DNA of 44,374 nucleotides, from contig DHXR01000074.1 of assembly GCA_002413785.1 (NCBI GenBank), positions 1-44,374 on the forward strand. Reading direction: 5' to 3'. Numbering within the stretch: the stretch's first letter is position 1; every line of letters begins with the position of its first letter. This stretch comes from Mucilaginibacter sp. UBA5151 (GTDB lineage Bacteria > Bacteroidota > Bacteroidia > Sphingobacteriales > Sphingobacteriaceae). Below the pieces are notes generated by a model. That model did no database searches. It saw only the letters and a list, made by a program, of their open reading frames with translations, and was not told the DNA's origin. Made by a program: the position numbers and the translations under genes. Of this stretch, positions 27,444-37,233 are shown in pieces.

Positions 27444-28805
27444 ATGAAAATCGAACAATTTGAAGATAAGAACCTGTCTCACTATTCCTATGCGATTTTA
27501 AGTGAATGTGAAAACAAAATAGTGCTGGTTGATCCTTCAAGAAATATACAACCGTACCTTGCTTATGCAGAACTGCACCAGGCGAAAATAACAGGTGTCA
27601 TAGAAACTCATCCCCATGCGGATTTTGTAAGCGGGCATTTGGAGCTGCATCAAACAACAGGCGCTGCGATTTATTGCTCCAAATTGGTGGGAGCCGCTTA
27701 TCCTCATCAAACTTTTGATGAGGGCGACGTGATTAATGTTGGTAAGATCAAACTAAAGGCGATAAACACACCCGGCCATTCGCCTGACAGCATCAGCATT
27801 ATCCTGGAACATGAAGGTAAAGACAAAGCGATATTTACAGGCGACACTTTATTTATCGGCGATTGCGGAAGACCTGACCTGCGTGAAAAAGCAGGGAATT
27901 TAACCGCCAAACGTGAAGAACTCGCCGGGCAAATGTATCACTCCCTTCGGGAGAAGTTGATGAAACTGGATAATGAAGTTATCGTTTTTCCCGCGCACGG
28001 TGCCGGCACATTATGCGGCAAAGCACTGAGCGATGCCAGTCACAGTACCATTGGTGCAGAAAGAATGAGAAACTGGTCTTTGCAGGAAATGACCGAAGAT
28101 AAATTCATAGCAGAGCTTAACGCAGATCAGCCATTTGTTCCAGCGTATTTTCCTTTTGATGTAGATGTTAATAAGAAGGGGGCAAGTTCACTGGAAACAT
28201 CCCTTGCCAAAGTTGCCGTTGGTAATCCGGTTATAAACGAGGAAACAACTGATCAACTCGAATCAAATATCACCATTATTGATACCCGTCCGTCGGAACA
28301 ATACAAAGCACACCATCTTCCAAATTCAGTTAACCTGATGAACGGAGGCAAATTTGAAACCTGGCTGGGCAGTATCATGGCACCAGAAGAGCCTTTTTAC
28401 CTGCTCGCTAAAGACGATGCGGATTTGCAGATCCTGCTTAACAGGGCCGCGAAAATCGGATACGAGCCGTTTATTAAAGAAGCGCTGGTCATGGATTATG
28501 GCACTGTTTCTTCAGACAAATTTGATCTTGATTATTTCCGAAAACATTTCGCTGATTTTACGATTATTGATGTCAGGAACAAGAAAGAGCATAAAGATTA
28601 TCCGATTTTTAAGGATTCGGTCAATATTCCACTGCCTGAATTGATGGAACGTGTCCGGGAAATACCATCGCATAAACCGGTTGCGGTACATTGCGCGAGC
28701 GGTTACCGAAGCGCTGCCGGAAGCAGTATCGTTGCTGATCATTTTGGCGGTAAGACGGAGGTATATGATATAAGCGATGCTATTAAAGAGTTTGATCATT
28801 CTTAA
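27444..28805 (+). CDS. Persulfide dioxygenase-rhodanese fusion (CstB-like)
   Basis: 453 residues. Residues 1-~240 form a metallo-beta-lactamase domain of the ETHE1 persulfide dioxygenase type: THPHADFVSGH (iron ligands near 56-60), GHSPDSIS (His112), and GDTLFIGDCGRPDL (Asp134 and the family mark). Two rhodanese-like domains follow, at about 260-350 and 365-450. The first has no active-site Cys; the second has HCASGYRS with Cys417. The order dioxygenase, dead rhodanese, live rhodanese is that of CstB, which oxidises persulfide to sulfite and can give thiosulfate. No signal peptide, so it acts in the cytoplasm. The next gene, SoxB-like, starts 6 bp later. Confidence 0.93.
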   Translation: MKIEQFEDKNLSHYSYAILSECENKIVLVDPSRNIQPYLAYAELHQAKITGVIETHPHADFVSGHLELHQTTGAAIYCSKLVGAAYPHQTFDEGDVINVGKIKLKAINTPGHSPDSISIILEHEGKDKAIFTGDTLFIGDCGRPDLREKAGNLTAKREELAGQMYHSLREKLMKLDNEVIVFPAHGAGTLCGKALSDASHSTIGAERMRNWSLQEMTEDKFIAELNADQPFVPAYFPFDVDVNKKGASSLETSLAKVAVGNPVINEETTDQLESNITIIDTRPSEQYKAHHLPNSVNLMNGGKFETWLGSIMAPEEPFYLLAKDDADLQILLNRAAKIGYEPFIKEALVMDYGTVSSDKFDLDYFRKHFADFTIIDVRNKKEHKDYPIFKDSVNIPLPELMERVREIPSHKPVAVHCASGYRSAAGSSIVADHFGGKTEVYDISDAIKEFDHS

Positions 28806-28811
28806 TTTATT

Positions 28812-30242
28812 ATGGAGATATCACTGGTTTATATTAATGATGTACATGGTTATCTAGAACCACACCCTGAACTGTTTTACCGAGGAAAGGAAGAGTATAC
28901 CGAAGAAGTTGGCGGGTATGCGCGTGTTGGAACTTTGATCAGTGAGATTAAAGCAACTCATGAGCATGTACTGGTTTTTGACGGAGGCGATACGTTTCAT
29001 GGAACGCTGCCATTGGTTGAAACTAAGGGCCAAGCCATTGTTCCGATACTTAACCATTTAGGAATAAGCGCGATGGTTGCTCATTGGGATTTTGGTTACG
29101 GGCCTGGGCAGCTTAAAAAACTGGCAGCACAATTAAATTACCCTTTATTGGGTATAAACGTTTTTAATGACGATGGATCCCTGTTTTTGCAGCCCTATAC
29201 TTTTGTAAATGCCGGGGATCTTAAAATCGCCGTCATCGGGATCTGCTGTGATATCATAGATAAAACCATGCCCAAACAGTTCAGTGAGGGCCTGAAATTC
29301 ACCGAAGGCATCCAGGAGTTACCCGGCTATATCAATGAAGTAAAAGATCAGGGCGCTGATCTGGTTTTCTTATTGTCGCATAACGGTTTTCCGCAGGATG
29401 TCGCTTTGCTAAACCAGGTGGATGGTATTGATGTTTGCCTGAGCGCACATACGCATAACCGGTTGTACGCAGCAGCTACGGTCAACCAAACCATTATTAT
29501 TCAATGTGGATGTCACTGTTCATTTGCAGGACATCTGCGATTGACAGTCGAAAACAGGAAAATTACCGGACATCAGTACGAGCTGCTCCAGGTTGGAAAA
29601 CAATATGCCGATGATACCGCCATCAGCCCGCTGGTTAGCAGGATCATGGAACCGTACCGTAAGTTACAGAATGAAGTCGTAGGGCAAACTGAATTAACGC
29701 TTCACCGTTACCAGATACTCTCATCCGGAATGGATGACTTTTTGCTGGCGTCAGTTTGTGAAGCGACTGGCAATACTATTGCCTTCTCTAACGGTTGGCG
29801 GTACGGTGCGCCGATACCTGCAGGGCCCATAACCATGTGGGACCTTTACAATATGGTGCCGATGAATCCGTTTATATCTACAGTAGAGTTATCTGGTAAA
29901 GAGATCGGGGAAATGCTGGAAGCCAATCTGGAAAGTACATTTTCCGCGAATCCAATGGCGCAGATGGGTGGTTATGTTAAACGCTGCTTTGGGTTACAGG
30001 TTTACATCAAGATCGAAAACCCTAAGGGGACCAGGATACAGCAGTTGTTTGCGGGTGACGAATTAGTTGAAGCGGAAAAATACTATAAGGTTTCTTTTGT
30101 AACCAGCCAGGGTGTACCTGAAGAATTTGGCAGAAACCGGAAAGATACTGGTATTAGAACGGTTGACGTATTGAAAAAATATTGTCTCAAATATGGAACT
30201 ATCAAAAATTCTGCAAACCGCAATTCGGTAAAAGCCATATGA
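28812..30242 (+). CDS. SoxB/5'-nucleotidase-family metallophosphoesterase, cytoplasmic
   Basis: 476 residues. The first ~270 are a binuclear metal phosphoesterase: INDVHGYLEPH (Asp10, His12), VFDGGDTFHGT (about 57-64), MVAHWDFGYGP (His91), LLSHNGFP and SAHTHNR. The last ~190 are the substrate-binding domain with SNGWRYGAPIPAG and WDLYNMVPMNP. Classical 5'-nucleotidases have GNHE at the third motif; here it is AHWDF, as in SoxB (GHWEF), the Sox-system enzyme that frees sulfate from a carrier Cys. Unlike SoxB it has no signal peptide and no SoxYZ partner is in the window. It follows the persulfide dioxygenase by 6 bp. A role in releasing sulfate from a sulfur adduct is inferred; a nucleotidase cannot be excluded. 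Confidence 0.82.
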   Translation: MEISLVYINDVHGYLEPHPELFYRGKEEYTEEVGGYARVGTLISEIKATHEHVLVFDGGDTFHGTLPLVETKGQAIVPILNHLGISAMVAHWDFGYGPGQLKKLAAQLNYPLLGINVFNDDGSLFLQPYTFVNAGDLKIAVIGICCDIIDKTMPKQFSEGLKFTEGIQELPGYINEVKDQGADLVFLLSHNGFPQDVALLNQVDGIDVCLSAHTHNRLYAAATVNQTIIIQCGCHCSFAGHLRLTVENRKITGHQYELLQVGKQYADDTAISPLVSRIMEPYRKLQNEVVGQTELTLHRYQILSSGMDDFLLASVCEATGNTIAFSNGWRYGAPIPAGPITMWDLYNMVPMNPFISTVELSGKEIGEMLEANLESTFSANPMAQMGGYVKRCFGLQVYIKIENPKGTRIQQLFAGDELVEAEKYYKVSFVTSQGVPEEFGRNRKDTGIRTVDVLKKYCLKYGTIKNSANRNSVKAI

Positions 30243-30258
30243 GCGGTTGTCGTTAAAA

Positions 30259-30290
30259 ATTGGATTAGCAGGTTAAATAGTTTAATTTTG
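30259..30290 (+). promoter_or_regulatory. Promoter before the efflux operon
   Basis: A perfect TAnnTTTG box, TAATTTTG, lies at 30283-30290, with ATTG at 30259-30262 as a -33-like element 20 bp upstream. The box ends 10 bp before the ATG of the small membrane protein. No GTAAC palindrome is present, so this unit is not part of the sulfur regulon. Confidence 0.55.
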
Positions 30291-30299
30291 TAATTAATC

Positions 30300-30716
30300 A
30301 TGCAAAAAGGGAAAAACAAGTATCATCAAAACAGACCAGGCCTGGCATTGGGCTTACTGGTATTGTTTATGTTGCTTACTGCTTTATGTCCCGTCAAAAG
30401 AATTTTCTTTAGTTCTGTAAGTACACCGCTTCTTCACCAGAAAGCAAAAATTATCCCTGAAAAGCAATCAACCAATTTACAGCAATTTAAAGCGGCCGGC
30501 GGCGGACTTTGTTGTTTATCCTGTGTCACATTTAAGCAGTCCATTACCCACAAGCCGGTGGTTAACGCGGATTTTATTTCACTGGCTGCGTTTACACTTG
30601 CGTTAACGCTGCTATTCCGGGCCTTTAGTTTTCGTGTTGGGCCCGTTCCGCTCACAACTAACTATTATACGGTATCAACGCCGATTTTTATCCGTAATCA
30701 GATTTTCCTAATTTGA
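30300..30716 (+). CDS. Small Cys-rich membrane protein of the efflux locus
   Basis: 138 residues with two hydrophobic segments, GLALGLLVLFMLLTALCPV near the start and LAAFTLALTLLFRAF near the end, so a small inner-membrane protein. Between them lies GGGLCCLSCVTFKQS with a CC-x2-C cluster that could bind a metal or thiol. It sits 97 bp before tolC, with its own TAnnTTTG promoter. I do not recognise a named family; a metal-related role is a guess from the Cys cluster and the RND neighbours. Confidence 0.6.
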   Translation: MQKGKNKYHQNRPGLALGLLVLFMLLTALCPVKRIFFSSVSTPLLHQKAKIIPEKQSTNLQQFKAAGGGLCCLSCVTFKQSITHKPVVNADFISLAAFTLALTLLFRAFSFRVGPVPLTTNYYTVSTPIFIRNQIFLI

Positions 30717-30813
30717 TCATAATTCTGCTTTATCTTTTGATAAGCTTCTTATTAAGTTAATTGTCTTAACAGGCTTCACTGTTAAAAACTTTCTCATTTA
30801 ATCTTTATTAATT

Positions 30814-32193
30814 ATGATCATGCCCAGGATTTATCTTGCAGGCTTGCTGATATTTGTATCAGGTATAACCGCTCATGCGCAACGCCCGCAGGATCTTTCA
30901 TTGTCAAAAGCCTGGCAAATGGCCTTTGATACTTATCCCGGTCTGAAGCAGAAAAAAGCGCAGATCGGCGAATCTTTAGTTCAAAAGGATATTGCCGAGA
31001 GTGACCGCTTACCCCAGGCGCAGGCCCAGCTACAAAATTCCATCGGCACTTTTGCCGGCGGTACCGGCGCATTCTTCCCGTTGCCGGGAATCTTTAATGT
31101 TAACAGCAACAAATCCACGGCGAGTAGGCCCTCCACTACTACAAACTTCTATGGCTCTGTCGTGGCAGACTGGAACCTGATCGGTTTCGGTAAGATCAAC
31201 AATGCCGTCAAAGCTGCAAATGCAGAGGTTGAGCAAGCTAAAAGCAGTTTCGATGCTTACCACTTAGCATTGCAAGCAAAAGTAACCCGTCAGTATTTCG
31301 ATGTCCTTTATAACCGGTCCAACCTGACCTGGGCCGATGAGAATGTCAAGAGGGTAAAACAGATCCTTGAACTTTCCAAGAGCCTTGCCGAAGCCGGGCT
31401 AAAACCAGGTGCAGATACTTCATTGGCAGCTTCAACTTATCTTCAGATCCTTGGTGAAAAAGACAATTGGAACGGCAGGTACTCAGCCAGTAAGATAACC
31501 CTTACGGAAACAGTACCCTTAATGGTTTCCGATTTTGATGTGCCCCTAAGAAACTACCTGCAATCCAGTCCTGATGGCTCCGTCTACGATTCCGTAAGTG
31601 CTGCTCATCCGTATTTGCAAGTGCTGGAAAAGCAAATTAGGATTAGCGAGGCGCGGAGAAAGGCCGCTGGAAGCCAGGCACTGCCTACGATCTCGCTGTT
31701 AGGGGGATATAGCGGCCGTGGCAGCGGTATTTCGCCGGATGGCGTGGTTGGCAATGATTATTCCGCAGGCTTCAATAATATGGCTAATAACTATCTGGTT
31801 GGCGTTGGCCTCACCTGGAATATCACAGGCGCTTATACCAGCACCCTTCAGAAAAAGAGGCTGGAACAGCAGGTACAGGGTAATAAGTACGGTTATGATC
31901 TTGAAGAAAAACAGCTCAAAACGGAATTAGGCTCCGCGTCCGCCAGGTTAACAGACCAAATCAGGCAAGCCGATAAAACGTAGCGTGCGGTATTGAAAGC
32001 CAGGGAGGCCTATAGTTTGTACCTATCCCGTTATGAAAGCGGGCTGATCAATTTAACCGAGCTGCTCCAGATCCAGGCGATACTTCAACAGACGGAGAAA
32101 AGCAATATCGATACACATGGCCAGTTATGGGATCAGCTGATCAACAAGGCTGAACTAAGTGGCAACTTTACTTATTTATCAACTCAATTTTAA
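30814..32193 (+). pseudogene. TolC-family outer-membrane efflux protein, interrupted by one stop
   Basis: A full TolC-type frame of 460 codons with a TAG at codon 390 (31981-31983). Reading on in the same frame gives RAVLKAREAYSLYLSRYESG, then LINLTELLQIQAILQQTE, the second helical repeat of the family, up to the normal stop at 32191. The N-terminal part has a signal peptide (GLLIFVSGITAHAQ) and LSLSKAWQMAFDTYPGL. A CAG-to-TAG change would explain it. It normally forms the outer-membrane exit duct for the RND pump encoded 10 bp downstream. As read, the product lacks its last 70 residues and is probably non-functional. A base error in the assembly is the alternative. Confidence 0.85.
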
Positions 32194-32203
32194 TCCTACC
32201 GCC

Positions 32204-35200
32204 ATGAATATAATCAGATTTGCTTTAAGAAAGCCCATTGCGGTAATGGTGGTGGTAATGGCCATTGCCTATTTCTCTTATAATTCGATCAAAAAGATCA
32301 ATGTCGATATTTTTCCAAAAATCGAACTTCCCGCCATTTATATCGCCATGCCTTACGGCGGACTAACACCTGCTTACATGGATGGCTTCATGGCTGACGG
32401 ATTCCAGAAGGTGCTGATCTTTGTCAGCGGGGTGAAACAGATCGACTTTAAAAGTATCCAGGGTTTCACCTTGATGAAACTAACTTTTTATCCCGGAACA
32501 GATATGGCGCAGGCATCTGCTGAAGTGTCCAACCAGGTAGCCAGGGCAATGGGGTTCCTGCCTCCGGGTGCAGTTCCTCCTCAGGTCGTAAGATTTGACG
32601 GCAGCTCGCTTCCTATCGGGCAGCTTGTTTTTGAAAGCCCAAAGCGTTCCATCACGGAACTACAAAACCTTGCACTGACCAGAATCAGGCCTATGTTCGT
32701 CAATATACCAGGGGTTACCGCACCGGCACCTTTCGGAGGTAATATACGAACTATGGTGGTGAAGGTTAATCCGGAACTTATGCAATCCTATGGTTTGTCA
32801 GCCGAGGATATCATGAGCGCTATCGCCAAAAATAACCTGCCATCAGCAGCGGGTAATATCAGGATCGGCAACCAAAACCTGATGAGTCCGGTCAATTCCA
32901 TAGCGAAGGGCCCGGATGATTTTTTAAATACACCGATCAAGTTAGGATCTGGAACTACCGTATTTATCAAAGATGTCGCCAGCGTGGAGGACGCGGCCGA
33001 CGTAACCAGCGGCTACGCTATCATCAACAGTAAACGGTCCGTTTACCTCCCGGTGATCAAGAAAGCCGATGCTTCGACGCTGACCACCGTAGAGAACCTA
33101 AAAAATGCCATACCGATGCTGAAAGCGGCTTTGCCGGAGGATGTTAATGTGCGGTATGTGTTTGATCAGTCCGATTATATCAAACGGTCGCTGACCAATC
33201 TGATCCATGAAGGTATACTCGGCGCCTTGCTGACCGGCCTGATGGTATTCCTGTTTCTGGGGGATTCACGGGGTGCGCTGATCGTGGTGCTTACCATCCC
33301 GATTGCTATTCTTTCAGCCGTGGTGATGCTGTACCTTTTTGGTCAAACTATTAACGTAATGACCCTGAGCGGGCTGGCTTTAGCTATAGGTATCCTCGTT
33401 GATGAGGCGACGGTTACCATTGAAAATATACACCAGCATTTTGAGATGCGAAAGCCAAAGCAGCGGGCGATCCTGGATGCTTTGTTGGAAATATCTGTTC
33501 CAAAACTGCTGATCCTTTTATGTATCCTGGCGGTATTGATCCCGTCATTCATGATGACAGGCATTCCAAAAGATATGTTCCTGCCCCTTTCCATGGCAGT
33601 TGCTTTTGCCATGATCGCTTCTTATGTTGCTTCACAAACATTTGTCCCGGTACTGGCGAACTGGATGATGAAGGCAGACAAGTTCCATCATGGCGATGTG
33701 AGCCTCCATAAAAAGAAGTTGACCCGATTTGAGAAATTCAAACGGCGCTATCTGGTCACTATAAGGTACCTTCAAAATAAAGCCATTCGTGTCATCGCGC
33801 TTTACGCTGTAGTCGTGCTGATTATCGTTGCGGGTTCTGCTTTCCTGATCGGAACGGATATCCTGCCTGCAAGTAACAGCGGTGACCTTCAATTAAGAAT
33901 TGTAGCGCCAGAGGGCAGCCGCCTGGAACAAACGGAAAGCTATTTACAGAAAGTCACAGCCATTATTAAAGAACAATTACCGCCCAACGCGATCAGGATC
34001 AGCTCGGCCTTTGTCGGTTTGCAGCCTTCCGGCACGGCAATCAACCCTATTTTCCTGTTTACCAGCGGCTCCCATGAAGCGGTTTTGCAGGTATCCATAG
34101 ACCAGGAAATTTATGGTAAAAGTATTATAGATCTGAAAGATCAAATCAGGAAAGCGATCAGCAAACAGCTGCCGCAGTTACAGATAGATTTTGAGCCGAT
34201 GGAACTGGTGGAAAAGATCATGAGCCAGGGCGCAATGACACCCGTCCAGGTACAGGTAGCAGCGTGACAATTGAATATAGCCGATAATTATGCGAAAAAG
34301 ATCGAATCCGAAATGAAAAAGATTCCGTTTTTACGGGATGTTCGGATCGCGGAGCCAGTCAGTTACCCGAGCGTGCAGATCAATGTCAACAGGGAACTTG
34401 CAGCGCAGTTCGGTTTGACCATGGAAGACGTGACCAGGGCGTTGACCATTGCCACGTCATCCACCCGGTTCACTAATAAAAATCTATGGGTAGATCCCAA
34501 ATCAGGGCTGGTATTCCAGGTTCAGCTGCAAATCCCGGAAGCGGATATGAAATCTTTGGATAACCTCCGCTCGCTGCCGCTGAAGTCCGGTCAGCCAAGA
34601 CCTGTCCTGGAAGACGTAGCAACATTACAGATGACGAAGCTTCCGGCCCAGGTAAACCGGCAGGGACCGAACAGGTATGTTACGATTATTGCTAACACTT
34701 TCCATTCGGATCTTGGCGCGGCCAGCAAAGCGGTGAATAAAGTATTAAAAAATGCCGGTAAGCCGCCAAGGGGTGTAATTATCACCACTTCGGGATTGAT
34801 GAAGTTACTGGATGATACGATGTCAGGATTACAGACGGGCCTGGCGGTCGCTATTGTCGTTATCTTTTTATTGCTTGCCGCTTATTACCAGTCCTTCGCA
34901 GTTTCGGGGCTGATCTTGCTGGTTGTCCCCGCGGTAGCAGGCGGAAGCTTGCTGATGCTCATTCTGTGCGGAAGTACATTGAATCTTCAGTCCTATATGG
35001 GTATTATCATGTCCGTTGGTGTTTCCGTATCCAACGCGGTACTGCTCATCAACCAGGCGGAGATCAACCGGCTGCAAAAAGGTCTGGAAGCTAGGACGGC
35101 AGTGTTGCTTTCTGTATCTTCCAGGCTGAGGCCGATTATCATGACCACGCTTGCCATGATCGCAGGGATGACCCCTATGGCATCGGGCATGGGCGAGGGC

Positions 35201-35389
35201 GGCGAACAGGTTGCGCCGCTCGGGCAGGCCGTAATCGGCGGGCTGATCCTTTCTACCTTAACTGCATTACTTGTTTTACCCAACCTGTTCACAGTGATCA
35301 GAGGTAAAGCCACCCGCTTCAGTCCTACACTAGACCCGGATGATCCGGAGAACAGGCATGCCGAATCTTTACAAACCGCTACTCATTAA
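32204..35389 (+). pseudogene. RND efflux pump (AcrB/HAE1-like), interrupted by one stop
   Basis: From the ATG at 32204 (MNIIRFALRKPIAVMVVVM) a frame of 1062 codons, the usual length for an RND pump, with one TGA at codon 688 (34265-34267). Homology runs straight through it: VQVQVAA before, QLNIADNYAKKIESEMKKI after. Visible family parts are IDIFPKIELP-like KINVDIFPKIELPAIY, the helix 4 motif LALAIGILVDEATVTIENIH, and in the second half SGLMKLLDDTMSGLQTGLAV and MIAGMTPMASGMGEGGEQVAPLG. It would drive drug or metal efflux with protons together with TolC and the adaptor. The broken frame is probably inactive; the two halves could be made separately, but no start signal is evident after the stop. 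Confidence 0.85.
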
Positions 35390-35407
35390 TTTATCCAGCA
35401 TAACATC

Positions 35408-36520
35408 ATGAAAAATATCAGATATTTTATAATCAGATCAGGGCTTACAGTTTTACTGCCCATTGCCCTATTAGGAACGGCCTGTTCTGAAAAAAATAAA
35501 AACGAACCAGAGGCCCAGACTGCACCTCCTAAAACACCTGTGGTAAAAATTATTAGTCCGATTCTGGAGCAGCCGCTCTATAAGCTCACCGTTCCTGGTG
35601 AACTGATCCCTTATGAACAGGTGATTATTTATCCCAAGATCAAGGGGTTTGTCAAAAAAATCTTTGTTGACCGGGGCAGTGTTGTAAAAAAGGGGCAGTT
35701 ACTGGCCGTGCTGGAAGCCCCCGAAATAAATGAACGTTACCAGTCTTCACGGTCGGATCAGCAAAAATACTATGAAGATTACCTGTACAGCAGGCAATCC
35801 TACGACCGATTGAAAAAAGCAGCGGAGAAAAATGGAGCCGTTGCAGCTATAGAAATTGATAAAGCGAGGAGTAAACTCCGGGCGGATAGCGCCGCCTATG
35901 CCGCTGCAAAATCAACCACAGGGGCTTCAGCACAGCTGAATGATTACTTACGGATTACCGCGCCGTTTGACGGCGTGATTGTTGACCGCAATATATCAGC
36001 AGGCGCATTAGTTGGTGAAAATATGACAACATCATTATTTGTAGTGGCACAAAATCAGCGGTTGCGTTTAACCGTCGCCATACCTGAAAAACACGCCGCC
36101 TCAGTGAACCAGGGAACAGTCGTTTCCTTTTCGGTAAGTGATCATCCGGGCAAGATATATCATTCCAGGATTTCCAGGGACGGTAAACTATTGCAGCAAT
36201 CCACGCGCTCGGTAACCGTAGAATTTGACGTGGACAACAAGGATATGTCTTTGAGCGGTGGTGAATATGCACAGGTAACCCTGATGCTGCGCCGGCCGGA
36301 ACCCACCCTATGGGTTCCGGCCACCAGTGTGGTACATGCGCAGTCGGGAATATTTATTGTAGCGGCTGACAGTAACCGGATCAAACGCATCCCTGTTGCG
36401 GAAGGTATACGGCAGGATTCCCTTCAGGAGGTCTTTGGTCAGCTGTCCCCTCAATTAAAAGTATTGAAAACAGGGACGGAAGAACTGGCTGAAGGAACAA
36501 AAGTTAAAATCAAAAACTAA
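35408..36520 (+). CDS. RND efflux periplasmic adaptor (membrane fusion lipoprotein)
   Basis: 370 residues. The signal LTVLLPIALLGTAC ends in a lipobox Cys at about residue 27, so it should be anchored by lipid in the inner membrane. HlyD/AcrA-type order: a first lipoyl half IIYPKIKGFVKKIFVDRGSVVKKG, a helical hairpin (about 110-180), the second lipoyl half LRITAPFDGVIVDRNISAGALVG, then a beta-barrel domain. It links the pump to TolC. It is 18 bp after the pump gene and 18 bp before the thioredoxin gene. Its frame is intact, in contrast to its two partners. Confidence 0.92.
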   Translation: MKNIRYFIIRSGLTVLLPIALLGTACSEKNKNEPEAQTAPPKTPVVKIISPILEQPLYKLTVPGELIPYEQVIIYPKIKGFVKKIFVDRGSVVKKGQLLAVLEAPEINERYQSSRSDQQKYYEDYLYSRQSYDRLKKAAEKNGAVAAIEIDKARSKLRADSAAYAAAKSTTGASAQLNDYLRITAPFDGVIVDRNISAGALVGENMTTSLFVVAQNQRLRLTVAIPEKHAASVNQGTVVSFSVSDHPGKIYHSRISRDGKLLQQSTRSVTVEFDVDNKDMSLSGGEYAQVTLMLRRPEPTLWVPATSVVHAQSGIFIVAADSNRIKRIPVAEGIRQDSLQEVFGQLSPQLKVLKTGTEELAEGTKVKIKN

Positions 36521-36538
36521 TTTTTAAATTGAAATATC

Positions 36539-37135
36539 ATGAAAAAGAAGTTAATCACCTGGTCAAATGCCACTACTGTTGCATTGGCCTTATTGATGAT
36601 CGTATTATTTATAAGTCCCCAGGCTAAGGCCCTCATGATCGAAGGCTTGATGAAAGTAGGCTTTTTTAAACCATCCGTTGAAAATACCGAGCCGAAAAAA
36701 ACGACAAACGGCGAAGTGAATCTTGCACCAAGCCTGTTATTAAAGAGGTCTGATGGCAAAAGCTTCGATATTAAAGATCAGAAAGGGAAAGTGCTGTTTA
36801 TCAATTTTTGGGCAACCTGGTGTCCGCCCTGCATCGCCGAAATGCCGTCTATCAACGAAATGTATTCCCGGTATAAAAACAATCCCAAAGTAATGATCAT
36901 GGAAGTTGACGTGGACAACGATTTTAGCAGATCAGTGCCCTTTATGAAAAAAAATAAATACCAGATGCCGGTGTATAATACCGAAAGCGAACTGCCTGAA
37001 GGCTTTTTATCCGGCGCTATCCCTACAACGGTCATTATCGATAAAACTGGGACTGTGGTTGCCAGGCACGAAGGCGGCGCCGACTACACAGACAAAGGTT
37101 TTTATAAATATCTTGATGGCCTGATCGGTAAGTAA
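36539..37135 (+). CDS. TlpA-like membrane-anchored thioredoxin
   Basis: 198 residues. An N-terminal membrane segment (ATTVALALLMIVLFISPQA) anchors a periplasmic thioredoxin domain with GKVLFINFWATWCPPCIAEMP (WCPPC at 94-98) and the cis-Pro loop GAIPTTVIID. TlpA/ResA-type proteins keep periplasmic thiols reduced, for example in cytochrome c maturation. It is the last gene of the efflux operon, 18 bp after the adaptor, and a terminator at 37198-37233 follows. A link with the upstream c-type cytochrome or sulfur chemistry is possible but not shown. Confidence 0.92.
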   Translation: MKKKLITWSNATTVALALLMIVLFISPQAKALMIEGLMKVGFFKPSVENTEPKKTTNGEVNLAPSLLLKRSDGKSFDIKDQKGKVLFINFWATWCPPCIAEMPSINEMYSRYKNNPKVMIMEVDVDNDFSRSVPFMKKNKYQMPVYNTESELPEGFLSGAIPTTVIIDKTGTVVARHEGGADYTDKGFYKYLDGLIGK

Positions 37136-37143
37136 TTCCTAAA

Positions 37144-37160
37144 TAGGGTCTGCTGAGAAA
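37144..37160. repeat. IS-end-like 17-bp motif, copy 1
   Basis: TAGGGTCTGCTGAGAAA matches the last 17 bases of the window (44358-44374) with one difference. A shorter relative, GGCTGCTGAAAAA, lies at 37255-37267. Such a repeated end-like motif suggests insertion-sequence termini. No transposase is present between the copies here. Confidence 0.5.
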
Positions 37161-37197
37161 ATCAGAAATTCAGTTTTAACAGATAACTTTTATTTTG

Positions 37198-37233
37198 AAA
37201 CGATGGCAGGATAAATTCGTCCGGCCATCGTTT
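37198..37233 (+). terminator. Terminator of the efflux operon
   Basis: AAACGATGGC (37198-37207) and GCCATCGTTT (37224-37233) form a perfect 10-bp stem with a 16-base loop, followed by TTT. It lies 62 bp after the thioredoxin stop. Confidence 0.8.

Noticed and set aside
31981..34267. Programmed read-through or recoding of the TAG and TGA codons in tolC and the RND gene
   Set aside because: Different stop codons, no visible recoding structure, and both codons end other genes normally; point mutations are simpler.
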